Made by a program: the position numbers and the translations under genes. A stretch of DNA of 64,000 nt from JAGXTF01 sp044224315 (GTDB lineage Bacteria > Bacteroidota > Bacteroidia > NS11-12g > UBA955), in NCBI GenBank assembly GCA_044224315.1, contig JBGAKR010000001.1, positions 1,178,001 through 1,242,000 of the forward strand, given 5' to 3'. The notes under the pieces were generated by a model that ran no database searches, was not told the DNA's origin, and was given only the letters and a program-made list of their open reading frames with translations. Positions 41,056 to 50,054 of this stretch are shown here, piece by piece. The stretch's first letter is position 1; the number at the start of each line of letters is the position of its first letter.

Positions 41056-41784
41056 CTATTGCCAGGTTTTTATTTCCAGATTCTGGCCATCAAATACGGC
41101 ATAGTGGCGGCCGTTTACCCATTCACCGGTATTGATATAGCGGCAATTTTCGCCAATTTTTATATCCAAAACCAGGTGCCTGTGGCCAAAAATCATGTAG
41201 TTATATTGCCCTTGGTGCTGCTTGCAAAACTGGGTAATAAATTCTTTATCATCACCGGCATAGGCATCGTAGCGGTCTTTTTGCGAAATCCGGCTGCGGC
41301 GGCTCAGGTATTTGCCCAGTGCAATTCCCAGGTTTGGATGCAGGCGGGCAAACATCCATTGGGCCCAGGCACTGCGAAAAACAGAACGGATAAATTTGTA
41401 CATACCGTCTCCGGGTCCGAGTCCGTCGCCGTGATGCAGGAAAAATTTTTTTCCATTGCGTTCAAACACCAGCTCGTCGCTTACAATTTTTACCCCACAT
41501 TCCTTTTCCAGGTAATCAAACATCCACATATCGTGGTTGCCCTTAAAAAGGGTTACAGGTATGCCGCGGTCGGTAATACTGGCCAGGGTGCCAAACAGCC
41601 TTACAAAGCCTTTTGGAACCGCCTGCTTGTATTCAAACCAAAAATCGAGGGTATCGCCCAATAAATAAATTTCGTTGCCTTCTAAGGCGCAATATTCAAG
41701 CCAGCGGCATAAATCTGCCTCGCGCTGTTTGCTGCTTTCGGGTGTAGGAACCCCCAGGTGAAAATCGCCGGCGAAATAAAGCAC
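41056..41784 (-). CDS. lpxH: UDP-2,3-diacylglucosamine diphosphatase-type metallophosphoesterase
   Basis: A 242-residue calcineurin-fold enzyme. The metal ligands appear in order: 'GDFHLG' (6-11), 'LLGDTLDFWF', 'KGNHDMWMFDYL', 'LHHGDGLGPGD' and 'FGHRHLVLD'. The D-x-H...GD...GNHD...GH-x-H pattern with 'DFWF' points to LpxH, which removes UMP from UDP-2,3-diacylglucosamine in lipid A synthesis at the inner membrane. Length is normal for Bacteroidota LpxH. It starts two bases after pheS, so the two are co-transcribed. Confidence 0.92.
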   Translation of the reverse strand: MLYFAGDFHLGVPTPESSKQREADLCRWLEYCALEGNEIYLLGDTLDFWFEYKQAVPKGFVRLFGTLASITDRGIPVTLFKGNHDMWMFDYLEKECGVKIVSDELVFERNGKKFFLHHGDGLGPGDGMYKFIRSVFRSAWAQWMFARLHPNLGIALGKYLSRRSRISQKDRYDAYAGDDKEFITQFCKQHQGQYNYMIFGHRHLVLDIKIGENCRYINTGEWVNGRHYAVFDGQNLEIKTWQ

Positions 41785-41786
41785 TG

Positions 41787-42794
41787 TTAGTATCCGGTAA
41801 ATTGAGACAGCATGCGCACGTCGTTATGAAAAAAGTCGCGTATATCCGATATGCCGTATTTGAGCATGGTAATGCGGTCTATACCCATACCAAATGCAAA
41901 CCCGGTATATTTCTCAGGGTCAATATTGCAGTTCTTCAGCACATTTGGGTGCACCATGCCACAACCCAGTACTTCAAGCCAGCCGGTACCTTTTGTTAAG
42001 CGACGGTTTTCTTCTGTTTCAGTACCTGCCCAAATATCCATTTCTGCGCTGGGTTCGGTAAACGGAAAGTAGCTGGCCCGGAATCGTACCTTGGTATCGG
42101 CTCCAAAAAACTGCTGTACAAAATAGTAAAGTGTTTGTTTTAAATCGGCAAAGGTTACCCCTTCATCTACATACAATCCTTCTATCTGGTGAAAAAAACA
42201 GTTGCTGCGCGCACTCACGGCTTCATTGCGGTACACCCGGCCGGGCATAATCAACCGCAATGGCGGCGATTTTTTTTGCATTTCGCGTATTTGAACACTG
42301 CTGGTATGGGTGCGTAAAACGTGTTCACCAATAAAAAAGGTATCCTGCATATCACGGGCCGGATGGTCATCGGCAAAGTTCAGGGCACTAAAGTTGTGCC
42401 AATCGTCTTCTATTTCGGGCCCGGTTGCTACATCAAAACCCAGGCTGTGAAATATTTCGCAAAGGCGGTTCTCCACTATTTTCAGCGGATGCCCCGATCC
42501 GGGCTTAAAAGCCTGCACAGGCAAGGTTTCATCAAAATCAAAACCCTCGTTGGCAGTATTTTCAAAAGCTTCTTTTTTCTCGCGCCACAATCCCTCCGCA
42601 TGGGCTTTAAGCGCATTTAAGGGTTTACCAACCGATTTTTTTTCTTCGCCACTCAGTTCCTTAAACTTATCCAACAGCAGCTGCAGAGAACCTTTTTTAG
42701 ATAAAAACCGCAGCCTGAATGCTTCCAAAGCATTGGCATCCTGTATCTGGTAGTTTTCTATCTCGGCTTTTATCTGTTCTATTTCCTGCAGCAT
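41787..42794 (-). CDS. pheS: Phenylalanyl-tRNA synthetase alpha subunit
   Basis: A 335-residue class II synthetase subunit. An N-terminal coiled coil (~1-90) is followed by the catalytic core: 'MPGRVYRNEAVSARSNCFFH' (motif 2, trimmed), 'GTGWLEVLGCGMVHPNVL', and motif 3 'GFAFGMGIDRITMLKYGI'. It charges tRNA-Phe together with PheT, which is not in the window, as is usual in this phylum. It is the first gene leftward of the AT-rich spacer. Confidence 0.97.
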   Translation of the reverse strand: MLQEIEQIKAEIENYQIQDANALEAFRLRFLSKKGSLQLLLDKFKELSGEEKKSVGKPLNALKAHAEGLWREKKEAFENTANEGFDFDETLPVQAFKPGSGHPLKIVENRLCEIFHSLGFDVATGPEIEDDWHNFSALNFADDHPARDMQDTFFIGEHVLRTHTSSVQIREMQKKSPPLRLIMPGRVYRNEAVSARSNCFFHQIEGLYVDEGVTFADLKQTLYYFVQQFFGADTKVRFRASYFPFTEPSAEMDIWAGTETEENRRLTKGTGWLEVLGCGMVHPNVLKNCNIDPEKYTGFAFGMGIDRITMLKYGISDIRDFFHNDVRMLSQFTGY

Positions 42795-43199
42795 GGTTGC
42801 ACAAAGTTATTTCTTCTTTTTCAATTTTCCCGTTTTGGGTTTTCCGCATCCCTAATAATAAAAATACATATATTAAATATTTATAATATTATAAGATATA
42901 GCTGTGTGGAAATGTGTATTAAAAAAGTGAAATTTATTTTTAATTTTGGTATTCATATTTTTGTACACATATTTTTTCAGTTAATCTCTTGTAATAGCGT
43001 GGTTTTAACAGGGTATTCACATTTTTATTGTGGCAGTTGATAATGTTTTTTGTGCCAATAAATAATAATTATTAACAGCATAAGTTTGGGTATAAAGGGG
43101 TGTTTTATAAACTGCAATTAACATCAATTTTTTGCTGAAGAGCTTGTACACATTGAGTTTGGAATTATACATGTGCTGTGCTTTTAATACACACATGTT
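42795..43199. other. AT-rich spacer with DnaA-box-like words (candidate origin element)
   Basis: This 405-base gap holds no gene. Bases 42853-42900 are almost wholly A/T, like a DNA-unwinding element. Six 9-mers match TTATCCACA or its complement at seven of nine positions: 42905-42913, 42914-42922, 42961-42969, 43013-43021, 43144-43152 and 43185-43193, two of which are identical (TTGTACACA). No perfect DnaA box is present. Its neighbours include mnmG and a parS site. The gene directions on both sides are the same, which does not help the origin idea. Confidence 0.3.
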
Positions 43200-44666
43200 T
43201 CACAATTTTATTTCATTAATAATACCGGGTTTGGATATTATTTGTTCTAAAATTATGTATTTCTCTCCTTCAAATTCCTTGCTCGGGTCGGGTTGGGTTA
43301 ATTGATAATCCTGGTTGTAATCCTCAAAATACTGAAGGTTATAAGTTCCGCGTGGAACATAAATCGTTTGCATGCTGCGCGGTAATAAACTTAAATAATA
43401 GTTTTTGCCATTATTACTCAGTGTTGCCTGTTTTAGGGTGTCACTTGGATTATTTAAAGCAATGGCGCCTATGTTTGCTGTAGATTCTGATATAAATGTA
43501 ACAATATTCTGTAACGGACCTGTATTAAACTCAATGGTTCCGGGTTCCATGTTGCAGTTAATCGTTTTGGCTGCGCTGTGAAACACTACTTTTAAATGGT
43601 TTGCATCAATTGTAACAATTTCGTATTTTACTATTTCGCTGCTATCTCTGGGGTTAAATACTTTGATTTTATTTTTATTAATGCCTTTTATTATGTTGTT
43701 AAATTCCAGCACTGTGTTTCGGTTTGAATCATTTATATCTGTGTAAGTTATAAGTTGCTCCGGACTTTTCTTCGGAAGATTTATTATATTGGGTTTAATG
43801 TAATATTCATCCGGAATTTTAGTTAACAATTCGGTAATAGTGTTTGTATTTGTGAAAACGGTGTCTTTAAAAAAGTACGCGTTTAAAACATTATGTTTTA
43901 AGGAATTTTTAAGGAATGGTCCAATACTGCCTATGTAAGTATTTCCGTTGTTTTCGTACACATCCAGCTGGTATTTTTGGGCTGGGTAAACAAACAGTTT
44001 TACAGAGTCTTTATTTGGCAGCTTATAATTTTTAAAGCCTATGTCTTCGCCTGCATCGGGTTTGTTATTATTGTTTAAATCGTTGTATACCCAAATGGAT
44101 TTTGGTAATGAATCAAGTCCGGATATTGTAAAATTTTTATTTACTACTTTGTTTCTGAAAATGGCTTTATTTTCATCATTTGACGCTGTGTATGCCCATA
44201 CTTTGTAGTTGGCTATTTTTGGATTGGTAATGGGGAAAATGCTTCCATTAATAATGCCGGTGTCTATTTGGCTACCGGTGCTGAATTTAATAGAGTTGTA
44301 TACCCCTTTGTTGCCTTCGTTTAAGTCGGCCACGGTTTCGTTTAATTCTATGGCGTAAGTTGTGTTATCTTTAAGACTATCCGGATTTAAAAATATTTCT
44401 ATGGATTTATTGGTATGTCCAATTTTTATTTTACCTGGATTGGGCGAAATAATAATGTTTTGATTGGGATTATTTAATTGTATGTTTTCATCAAAATTAA
44501 TTACTATTTTTTTTGGTTTAGAATTTATTGAATTATTACCCAGGTTTGTGCTTATTAATTTGGGTGGATTTTTATCAGTGTCGCCTCCGGTGGGACTTAC
44601 AGGCTGTGCACATCCAATAATTACAATTGGAAAAATAATTAAAAATGGTTTAAAAAATAATTTCAT
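43200..44666 (-). CDS. Lipoprotein with Ig-like (Big_5) domain
   Basis: A 488-residue predicted lipoprotein: lipobox 'VIIGC' followed by 'AQPVSPTGGDTDKNPPKLI', a Big_5 Ig-like domain to about residue 130 ('KIVINFDENIQLNNPNQNI'), then beta-rich segments and a carboxypeptidase-regulatory-like end ('PRGTYNLQYFEDYNQDYQL'). Proteins of this type are frequent next to mnmG in Bacteroidota; the role is unknown. The ATG at 44666 starts one base after the mnmG stop. The gene is clearly richer in A/T and in Asn, Ile and Lys codons than its neighbours. A parS-like site lies near its 3' end. Confidence 0.85.
   Translation of the reverse strand: MKLFFKPFLIIFPIVIIGCAQPVSPTGGDTDKNPPKLISTNLGNNSINSKPKKIVINFDENIQLNNPNQNIIISPNPGKIKIGHTNKSIEIFLNPDSLKDNTTYAIELNETVADLNEGNKGVYNSIKFSTGSQIDTGIINGSIFPITNPKIANYKVWAYTASNDENKAIFRNKVVNKNFTISGLDSLPKSIWVYNDLNNNNKPDAGEDIGFKNYKLPNKDSVKLFVYPAQKYQLDVYENNGNTYIGSIGPFLKNSLKHNVLNAYFFKDTVFTNTNTITELLTKIPDEYYIKPNIINLPKKSPEQLITYTDINDSNRNTVLEFNNIIKGINKNKIKVFNPRDSSEIVKYEIVTIDANHLKVVFHSAAKTINCNMEPGTIEFNTGPLQNIVTFISESTANIGAIALNNPSDTLKQATLSNNGKNYYLSLLPRSMQTIYVPRGTYNLQYFEDYNQDYQLTQPDPSKEFEGEKYIILEQIISKPGIINEIKL
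43344..43359. promoter_or_regulatory. parS-like site (divergent)
   Basis: AGTTCCGCGTGGAACA matches the parS consensus TGTTCCACGTGGAACA at all but two positions (first base and one core base). It lies inside the Big_5 lipoprotein gene. It may be a weak ParB site belonging to the cluster at 46.5-47.4 kb. Confidence 0.4.
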
Positions 44667-44667
44667 T

Positions 44668-46533
44668 TTATCTGCCAAAATAAACGAGTAATACAGAAAT
44701 ATCGGATGGGTTTACACCACTGATTCTGGATGCCTGACCAATGGTGGCTGGTTTTAATCGGCTTAATTTTTCGCGTGCTTCTTTGCTCAAGGATTGTAAT
44801 TTTTGGTAATCAAAATCGGGTTTAAGGGTAATCTCTTCCAGGCGTTTTAGTTTGTTTGCGTTTTCTTTTTCCTTGTCAATATAGGTAGCATATTTTATGC
44901 CGGTTTCTGCCATGTGTATGGCATCGTCGCTTTTGTTATGTAAAAAAGTGTTTACGCTTTCTACTACTTTTAAATTTTGTAAATATACTTCGGGGCGCAA
45001 AAGAAGTTTATTGAGTTTTTGTTTTTCAGAAATCGGACTGCTGTTTAAGCTTTGGAGGTAGGGATTTATCTCTTCGGGTTTAAATGCAGTTTCTTCAGTA
45101 AACTGGGTTATGGCTACTGCCTCGCTTTCTTTTTGGTGCAAGAGTTCCATTCTATGATCAGAAGCCAGGCCTATGGCATGCCCTATGGGTGTGAGTCTGC
45201 TGTCGGCATTATCTTGTCGCAGCGTTATTCTGTATTCAGCCCGGGAGGTAAACATGCGGTAGGGTTCATCTGTACCCTTTGTTACAAGGTCATCAATCAG
45301 TACCCCTATATAGGCTTCGTTTCTTTGCAGAATAAGTGGATTTTCTTCTTTTATTTTGAGATGGGCATTGATACCGGCAATGAGTCCCTGACATGCTGCT
45401 TCTTCGTATCCGGTTGTTCCGTTTATCTGTCCGGCAAAATATAGGTTTTCTATGCCTTTTGTTTCAAGTGTATGCTGCAATTGGGTGGGTGGAAAATAAT
45501 CATATTCAATGGCATAACCGGGTCTGAAAACCTTGGCGTTTTCAAAACCAGGTATTTGTTGCAGCGCTTTTAGTTGAATATCCTCGGGCAAGGAGGTAGA
45601 AAATCCGTTTACGTAAACTTCAATGGTATTCCATCCTTCGGGTTCTACGAAAATCTGGTGGCGTTCTCTTTCGGCAAAGCGGTTTATTTTGTCTTCTATG
45701 CTTGGGCAATATCTGGGTCCTAGACCTTGAATGCTTCCATTGTACATGGGGCTATCTTCAAAACCTTGCCTTAGTATTTCATGTACCGTAGCATTGGTAT
45801 AGGTTATATGGCAGCTACGTTGTTTTTGCAGGGGTAGGGTAGTGTCGAGGTAGCTAAATTTAGATGGATTTTCATCTCCCTCTTGTTCTTCCATAATGGC
45901 ATAATTCAAGCTTCGGCCATCAACGCGGGGAGGTGTTCCGGTTTTCATTCTGCCGGTTTCAAAGCCAAGGGATACAAGTTGACCTGTAATTCCGTGTGCG
46001 GCTTTTTCACCCATTCTGCCTCCGCCAAAGTTTTTCCGGCCAATATGGATGAGTCCGTTTAAGAATGTTCCATTGGTAAGCACTACTGCTTTACCTTTTA
46101 TTTCGGCGCCCAGTGAGGTAATTACCCCGCATACTTTATTGCCTTCGGTTAGAATTTCGTTAACGGTGTCCTGAAAAAAATCTACGTTTGGGTTAGCCTC
46201 CAGGGCAAGGCGCCACTCTTCTGAAAAACGCCAGCGATCACTTTGGGCTCTTGGGCTCCACATGGCAACCCCTTTGCTGCGGTTTAGCATGCGAAACTGA
46301 ATCATGGTTTTATCTGTAATAATACCACTCATACCGCCCAGCGCATCTATTTCTCGTACAATCTGGCCTTTAGCTACGCCTCCCATAGCCGGATTACAGC
46401 TCATGCGGGCTATGGTTTCCATATTCATGGTTACCAATAATACTTTGCTACCCATGGTTGCTGCAGCATGGGCGGCTTCACAACCGGCGTGTCCGGCACC
46501 TACCACTATTATGTCGTACTCTTCAAAAAGCAT
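44668..46533 (-). CDS. mnmG: tRNA uridine-5-carboxymethylaminomethyl modification enzyme MnmG (GidA)
   Basis: A 621-residue FAD enzyme that with MnmE modifies U34 of certain tRNAs. 'IIVVGAGHAGCEAAHAAATMG' (trimmed) is the FAD loop, and 'MSCNPAMGGVAKGQIVREIDAL', 'KTGTPPRVDGRSL', 'YDYFPPTQLQHTLETKG' and 'AGQINGTTGYEEAACQGL' are further family marks. The C-terminal helical domain ends 'GVNPSDISVLLVYFGR'. gidA is often a neighbour of the replication origin. Its start lies 13 bases from a perfect parS match in the 31-base gap behind ybeY. Confidence 0.97.
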   Translation of the reverse strand: MLFEEYDIIVVGAGHAGCEAAHAAATMGSKVLLVTMNMETIARMSCNPAMGGVAKGQIVREIDALGGMSGIITDKTMIQFRMLNRSKGVAMWSPRAQSDRWRFSEEWRLALEANPNVDFFQDTVNEILTEGNKVCGVITSLGAEIKGKAVVLTNGTFLNGLIHIGRKNFGGGRMGEKAAHGITGQLVSLGFETGRMKTGTPPRVDGRSLNYAIMEEQEGDENPSKFSYLDTTLPLQKQRSCHITYTNATVHEILRQGFEDSPMYNGSIQGLGPRYCPSIEDKINRFAERERHQIFVEPEGWNTIEVYVNGFSTSLPEDIQLKALQQIPGFENAKVFRPGYAIEYDYFPPTQLQHTLETKGIENLYFAGQINGTTGYEEAACQGLIAGINAHLKIKEENPLILQRNEAYIGVLIDDLVTKGTDEPYRMFTSRAEYRITLRQDNADSRLTPIGHAIGLASDHRMELLHQKESEAVAITQFTEETAFKPEEINPYLQSLNSSPISEKQKLNKLLLRPEVYLQNLKVVESVNTFLHNKSDDAIHMAETGIKYATYIDKEKENANKLKRLEEITLKPDFDYQKLQSLSKEAREKLSRLKPATIGQASRISGVNPSDISVLLVYFGR

Positions 46534-46545
46534 TAAATTAAGGAT

Positions 46546-46561
46546 TGTTTCACGTGGAACA
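46546..46561. promoter_or_regulatory. parS chromosome-partition site
   Basis: TGTTTCACGTGGAACA is the exact reverse complement of the 16-base parS consensus TGTTCCACGTGAAACA recognised by ParB/Spo0J. It occupies the 31-base gap between the ybeY stop and the mnmG start, so it is not constrained by coding. parS sites lie near chromosome origins. Confidence 0.85.
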
Positions 46562-46564
46562 GGA

Positions 46565-47014
46565 CTACTGTTTCCCCGCTGATTTAAGGTACAAATTTAG
46601 GCATTGGTCTTCCATGCTCCGCATTTGTTTTTGTTGTTTGGGGCTCTTGTCTGAAAAACCCAGCAGGTGAAGCATGCCATGAAAGAGTACCCTCAGCAAT
46701 TCGTGCTCAAATGAAGTTTGGAATTTTTCTGAATTGCTCAGTACCGTATCGTATGAGATATAAATTTCGGCTTCGATTTTTCCGGGCATTTCGCTCAGGT
46801 CGAAAGTAATGATATCGGTATAATAGTCGTGCTGCAAAAAGTCGTTATTGATTTGCAATATCTCGGCATCATCTACCAAAATATAGCGCACCTTTTTAAT
46901 TCTGAATCCATGGTTCTCGGCTGTTGAGTGTAATACCAACTTTAGGAGATCGCGGTTGATGGGTTTGAGTTTGGAAACTTTTCCGTGAAAACTGATAGGG
47001 ATTGGGGTAGGCAT
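46565..47014 (-). CDS. ybeY: rRNA maturation endonuclease YbeY
   Basis: A 149-residue zinc-dependent endoribonuclease that processes the 3' end of 16S rRNA. The zinc motif is 'HGMLHLLGFSDK': two histidines are kept, and Asp stands in the place of the third His, as usual in Bacteroidota. 'ILVDDAEILQINNDFLQHDYYTDIITFDL' is recognisable in parts. It ends 31 bases before mnmG, with parS in between, and begins three bases after the T9SS protein. Confidence 0.94.
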   Translation of the reverse strand: MPTPIPISFHGKVSKLKPINRDLLKLVLHSTAENHGFRIKKVRYILVDDAEILQINNDFLQHDYYTDIITFDLSEMPGKIEAEIYISYDTVLSNSEKFQTSFEHELLRVLFHGMLHLLGFSDKSPKQQKQMRSMEDQCLNLYLKSAGKQ

Positions 47015-47016
47015 AT

Positions 47017-48759
47017 TTATCTGAGTACCATTACTACACCTTTAAAGGCTTCGCGTTTTTCTGGGGTTTTGATATTAATAAGGTAAGGGTAAAATCCCGG
47101 ACCTACATATTCTCCTTTAGGATCTGTTCCGTTCCAGCCGCTTAGGGCATCACCCTCAAACATTTTTTGACCCCATCGATTAAAAATGATCATATTGGCT
47201 TGGCCGGGCTCAAGGTTTGGATTTATGATTTTGAATATGGGGTTTAGTCCGCCTGGCGAGAAAGCATCTGGAATCAGGGTTGTATCGAATACCCTTAAAC
47301 ATATTTCATTGCTCCATGCAGTGTCTATGGCTTTGCCATTCACACCGGTTTTTATAGCGGCTACCCTAAAGCACTCGGGCTTGCTGGTATCTACCAAGGT
47401 AAGGGTGCTATCGGGCCAGGCATTTTTATTGTTCCACGTGGAACTCTGTTTTTGCCGCACTACCAAATCAGCGGTATAGGGGAGGTTTTTCCATCCCCAG
47501 TAATCGTTCCAGCTCAGCACAAAACCAGCTTTTCTAAGTAATATGCTGGTATGGGTTATGGATGTGTCGAATGGGTTGCCGCAAGTATTATACAATACCA
47601 CCTGGTAATCGTATTTATTAGTAGCGGTATTTTTGTTGTTTTCTGTGATTTTAAAACTACCTGCTGCAGGGGTCGGACTAGCTAAGGTGGTCCATGCCGA
47701 AGACCCATACGGTTTGGTTTGAATATTTACTTTCGATATTGAGGGTGTAAATTCCCAACTTGCTGTAATTTCTATACTGCTGTTATTAAGCACCGAAACA
47801 TGGCCAATTCGATTGTAAGCAGGCGTTACAAAATTGCCCAAGGTAATATCTATCTTATTAGAGGCGCTGCTAATGGTACTTGATTTTTTGCGGGCTCTCA
47901 CAAAAAAACTATACGATTCGCCCAGGTATGGAATATTAAAAATATAACTCAATACACCTGGCCCAACCTTTGCCACCATGGCCCAGGTATTGGTTTTGCT
48001 GTTCCACATGTGTATTTCGGTGCTATCGGTGGTCCATCCAATATAGGCCGTCCAGTCGATATACAATTTGCGCGTGCAAAGGTAGTTGGCGTTTTGGCCG
48101 GTGTTGAAACGCAATAGTATGGGGCTGTGAAACGCACTGATGATACCCCCGTTTCGGCAGCTGTCGTAAGCTGAGATGCCAGCTTTGTTTCCGCTTTTTT
48201 TGGTGTCAAAAGTGCTGCTGCTAAACAGGTAGGTGAGTACATTTTGCTCATCTATTACAATATTGTTTCCCGTATTTGGGTCTTGCTGAAAGATAGAGTA
48301 ACCCATTACATCGGGCTCAGGCGCTTTGCTCCATCCGGCTCGTAATTGCTGGGTGGCAAAATCTACACTCACACTGTCGGGCTCTATATATGCCGGGGGT
48401 TGGTCATCAATAAAAAGGGTATCGGAAAAAAGGGTGTCGCTGCCATTGCAGGCATACAAAAGGGCCAGGTACAATTCCCATTTCTTTTTATTGGGCAATA
48501 CAGTGGTTATCTGGCTTGAGTTTAATACGCCTAAAGTAGCCAGCCTGTTAAATGGGTTGGATGAATTATCTCGGCCATATAACTCGTAGGATACAAATGA
48601 GTTACAAGCATCAGTAGAAGGTTTAAAGTAAACAGTTAGGGTACTGGTGGTGCGGTCTAAACAGGCCCTTAATACCACCGGTGGGGTAGTAGCGGCACGA
48701 AGCGGTAAAACAATCGCAAGTGAGCAAATAAGTGCAATATGTTTTACGCTGGGGTTCAT
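47017..48759 (-). CDS. Secreted protein with T9SS type B (CHU_C) sorting domain
   Basis: A 580-residue secreted protein: signal peptide ('IALICSLAIVLPLRAAT'), several fibronectin-III-like beta-sandwich units ('YIEPDSVSVDFATQQLRAGW', 'VSVLNNSSIEITASWEF'), and the CHU_C domain at the end ('LIPDAFSPGGLNPIFKI', 'FNRWGQKMFEGDALSGWNG'). It should be exported by T9SS. Its role is unknown; no PorP/SprF partner is adjacent. Its start overlaps the stop of the M16 gene by one base. The parS-like palindrome at 47430-47445 falls in its coding sequence. Confidence 0.88.
   Translation of the reverse strand: MNPSVKHIALICSLAIVLPLRAATTPPVVLRACLDRTTSTLTVYFKPSTDACNSFVSYELYGRDNSSNPFNRLATLGVLNSSQITTVLPNKKKWELYLALLYACNGSDTLFSDTLFIDDQPPAYIEPDSVSVDFATQQLRAGWSKAPEPDVMGYSIFQQDPNTGNNIVIDEQNVLTYLFSSSTFDTKKSGNKAGISAYDSCRNGGIISAFHSPILLRFNTGQNANYLCTRKLYIDWTAYIGWTTDSTEIHMWNSKTNTWAMVAKVGPGVLSYIFNIPYLGESYSFFVRARKKSSTISSASNKIDITLGNFVTPAYNRIGHVSVLNNSSIEITASWEFTPSISKVNIQTKPYGSSAWTTLASPTPAAGSFKITENNKNTATNKYDYQVVLYNTCGNPFDTSITHTSILLRKAGFVLSWNDYWGWKNLPYTADLVVRQKQSSTWNNKNAWPDSTLTLVDTSKPECFRVAAIKTGVNGKAIDTAWSNEICLRVFDTTLIPDAFSPGGLNPIFKIINPNLEPGQANMIIFNRWGQKMFEGDALSGWNGTDPKGEYVGPGFYPYLINIKTPEKREAFKGVVMVLR
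47430..47445. promoter_or_regulatory. parS-like site, fully palindromic
   Basis: TGTTCCACGTGGAACT contains the perfect 14-base palindrome GTTCCACGTGGAAC and matches the parS consensus at 14 of 16 positions. It lies 870 bases from the perfect parS site, inside the T9SS type B gene. Two such sites so close are very unlikely by chance. Confidence 0.7.
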
Positions 48760-50054
48760 TATGGCTGGTTGATGTCTCCGGCCAGCACTGTATTAAACGT
48801 TTGTGGCTGCAAATAATTGTCTGCCAAACGGCATAAATCATCCGTACTGAGTTTCCAGATGCTCTGCAAAGCGGTATCGTAGTGCTGGTAGCTGTAGCCA
48901 CGCACAAAAAGGTTGCGCAGCTTATTGGCCATGGCAAAGGGCCCGTCGAAACTGGTGCGCAGCTGCCCGCTGTAATAACGCTTGGCTCTTTCCAATTCCA
49001 TTCCCTGCGGCGGATTGGCAATAAGGCTTTGCATAATTTCTTCAATGGCCAGGCGGGCTTCTTCAACGGTTTTGGTATTCATTTCGCCGCTAATACACCA
49101 TACATTGCCATCCGTACTTTGAGAAATAAATGAGCCAATACCATACGTAAGCCCACGTTCCTCGCGGATTTCCTGCATCAGCCGGCTTCCAAAAAAACCT
49201 CCCAGGATCATGTTTAACAGCGTAAACCCATGCATATCGGTTTCGCTAACCGGGGCTATGCGTTTGCCCATATATAACGATACCTGGCTGGTATGTTCCA
49301 CGTTTTTATACAGCAATCTTCCTGAAGGCAGCAATCCACCTTCATCAAAGTTTACCAGCGCCGGGCCAGGACTACCAGCCCCCAGTTTTTCAAGCGAGGT
49401 TATAAAGCTGGCATATAATGCATCATCCACATCTCCGCTAATCAGAAATACGGCCTTGTGGGGATTTAAAAAATTGTGGTGATAACGCACCAGACTGCTT
49501 TGATCCAGGTTTGCTATATCTTCTACATTGGCAAAGCTGGCCATGGGACTGCCCGGCAGGTACAAACTTTCCATGCACATTCGGTGGGCCCAATAGCGCG
49601 GGGTTTGCATTTTGCGCATGAGTCCGGCCTGTTCTATTTGTTTGAAATTGTCTATTTCATGGGCCGGATAAATGGCGCCGTTAAAGCATTCCAGAAAAAA
49701 GTTAAAACTCTCTGAAAACACCTCACGGGTACTTTTTAAATGAAAAACCGAGCTTAACAATTGAGTCTCAAACGATACCGATGAACCTTGGTATTCAAAT
49801 TCTTCATTTATTTGTTCTGCTGTAAGTTTAGTGGTTCCACTTAAACTAAGGGCTAAAGCAGTGCGTGCTTCAAAAACCTGCTGTTGATGGCGGGTGCCGA
49901 AAGGCCAGTGAATATCCAGTTTCACCACACCCAAATCCCGGCGGGGCAAGCGGTAACAAACTATGCCATTGGCCAGGGTATGGGCCTGCACATGGTTAAA
50001 ATGCAACTCCTCTACGGGTTTTACTTCCGGGGCTATTTCTCTGAAATCGTTCAT
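48759..50054 (-). CDS. M16 peptidase-like protein, non-catalytic subunit
   Basis: A 431-residue M16 (pitrilysin/processing-peptidase) fold protein. It has the Arg-Tyr region 'EERGLTYGIGSFIS' and the general two-domain plan but lacks the H-x-x-E-H zinc motif: the equivalent stretch reads 'ARTALALSLSGTTKL'. It is thus the non-catalytic partner of the next-upstream M16 peptidase, like the paired subunits of bacterial and mitochondrial processing peptidases. It overlaps the active subunit gene by four bases. No signal peptide was found, so the pair is likely cytosolic. Confidence 0.9.
   Translation of the reverse strand: MNDFREIAPEVKPVEELHFNHVQAHTLANGIVCYRLPRRDLGVVKLDIHWPFGTRHQQQVFEARTALALSLSGTTKLTAEQINEEFEYQGSSVSFETQLLSSVFHLKSTREVFSESFNFFLECFNGAIYPAHEIDNFKQIEQAGLMRKMQTPRYWAHRMCMESLYLPGSPMASFANVEDIANLDQSSLVRYHHNFLNPHKAVFLISGDVDDALYASFITSLEKLGAGSPGPALVNFDEGGLLPSGRLLYKNVEHTSQVSLYMGKRIAPVSETDMHGFTLLNMILGGFFGSRLMQEIREERGLTYGIGSFISQSTDGNVWCISGEMNTKTVEEARLAIEEIMQSLIANPPQGMELERAKRYYSGQLRTSFDGPFAMANKLRNLFVRGYSYQHYDTALQSIWKLSTDDLCRLADNYLQPQTFNTVLAGDINQP

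Noticed and set aside
48759..50054. The M16 protein without H-x-x-E-H as a decayed peptidase.
   Set aside because: The frame is intact, full length and keeps the R/Y region, and the adjacent gene supplies the active subunit; paired active/inactive M16 proteins are normal.
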